Assembly (NCBI RefSeq): GCF_008974265.1
Contig: NZ_BKZW01000002.1
Span: 248,001 to 312,000 of the forward strand
DNA length: 64,000 nucleotides
Direction of reading: 5' to 3'
From: Dictyobacter vulcani
GTDB lineage: Bacteria; Chloroflexota; Ktedonobacteria; Ktedonobacterales; Ktedonobacteraceae
Part shown: piece after piece, positions 63,917-64,000 of the stretch
Layout of the letters: each line of letters starts with the position of its first letter
How positions within the stretch are numbered: the stretch's first letter is position 1
Made by a program: the position numbers and the translations under genes
The notes under the pieces: generated by a model
Seen by the model: the letters and a program-made list of their open reading frames with translations, nothing else
What the model was told of the DNA's origin: nothing
Databases searched by the model: none

Positions 63917-64000
63917 ATGCCGGAGAAAGCTCAACCCCTTCCGGAATCTGCTCAGAGGGACGCCAAATGGGTGCCACTGTCCTCTATTCAACCAAAGACC
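63917..64000 (+). CDS. 5' end of a possible ParB-like gene (cut by the window)
   Basis: An ATG preceded by GAGAGG with a 6-base spacing opens a frame that runs to the window end (28 codons). The sequence ends AQRDAKWVPLSSIQPKT, like the 'V-P-L-x-x-I-x-P' start of ParB/Srx-fold nuclease domains. Too short for certainty. Confidence 0.35.
   Translation, partial: MPEKAQPLPESAQRDAKWVPLSSIQPKT

Overview
The window looks like an accessory (defence/mobile) island from a Ktedonobacteria-like Chloroflexota genome. This is inferred from gene content, not a marker gene: several pentapeptide-repeat/TIR proteins, a VMAP ternary system with a SAV_2336-type partner, a replication-relaxation protein next to a VirD4/TraG-like ATPase, and a mixture of IS21, IS630 and IS1-like elements. 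No rRNA, tRNA or CRISPR array was recognised.

Layout. (1) 1-2.6 kb: tail of a conjugation-type ATPase, a replication-relaxation protein and a decayed reading frame, then a 155-bp MITE-like element with perfect 27-bp inverted repeats. (2) 3.6-5.7 kb: a TGT-superfamily (DpdA-like) protein with a C-terminal DUF5591-like domain, closed by a hairpin terminator. (3) 5.8-11.5 kb, minus strand: a VMAP ternary conflict operon (TIR-VMAP, MoxR AAA+, SAV_2336/vWA-like protein fused to GIY-YIG, and a small GIY-YIG protein). (4) 12-26 kb: a TIR/pentapeptide island with a lone TIR protein, two paralogues carrying pentapeptide repeats plus an unrecognised alpha/beta domain, a pentapeptide-TIR protein, a PGDYG protein, a SLATT/DUF4231 membrane protein, a 1281-residue TIR-NACHT-HEAT protein and a small protein sharing an amyloid-like motif with it. 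An IS21 element and an IS1-like relic lie among them.

(5) 26-52 kb, all minus strand: the centre of interest. Reading 5' to 3' along the transcript: DUF4007, BrxF-like, a decayed BrxC-like ATPase, pglZ (split by two insertion sequences), brxL (two frameshifts); then, after a gap, a second DUF4007, an intact BrxC-like ATPase, a PAPS-reductase-like BrxP/DndC protein, DptF, DptG (frameshifted), DptH and the cysteine desulfurase DndA. This joins BREX type 4 hallmarks (PAPS reductase, BrxC, PglZ, BrxL) to the phosphorothioate-restriction trio DptFGH and DndA. DndB, DndD, DndE and a PglX methyltransferase are all absent from the window. I infer a sulfur-based DNA modification/restriction system whose PglZ/BrxL half is being lost.

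(6) 52-63 kb, minus strand: a four-gene operon of two unrecognised proteins, a coiled-coil protein with what looks like a dead AAA+ domain, and an 1865-residue DUF1998-type superfamily 2 helicase. The helicase resembles DruE of Druantia, but no DruA is visible. (7) The right end has a methyltransferase fragment and the first codons of a possible ParB-like gene.

Several genes are broken by one-base changes in short homopolymers. The damage is concentrated at 41.8-50.6 kb, where insertion sequences and an internal deletion of about 500 codons also occur. That argues for genuine decay there, although sequencing error cannot be excluded for individual indels.
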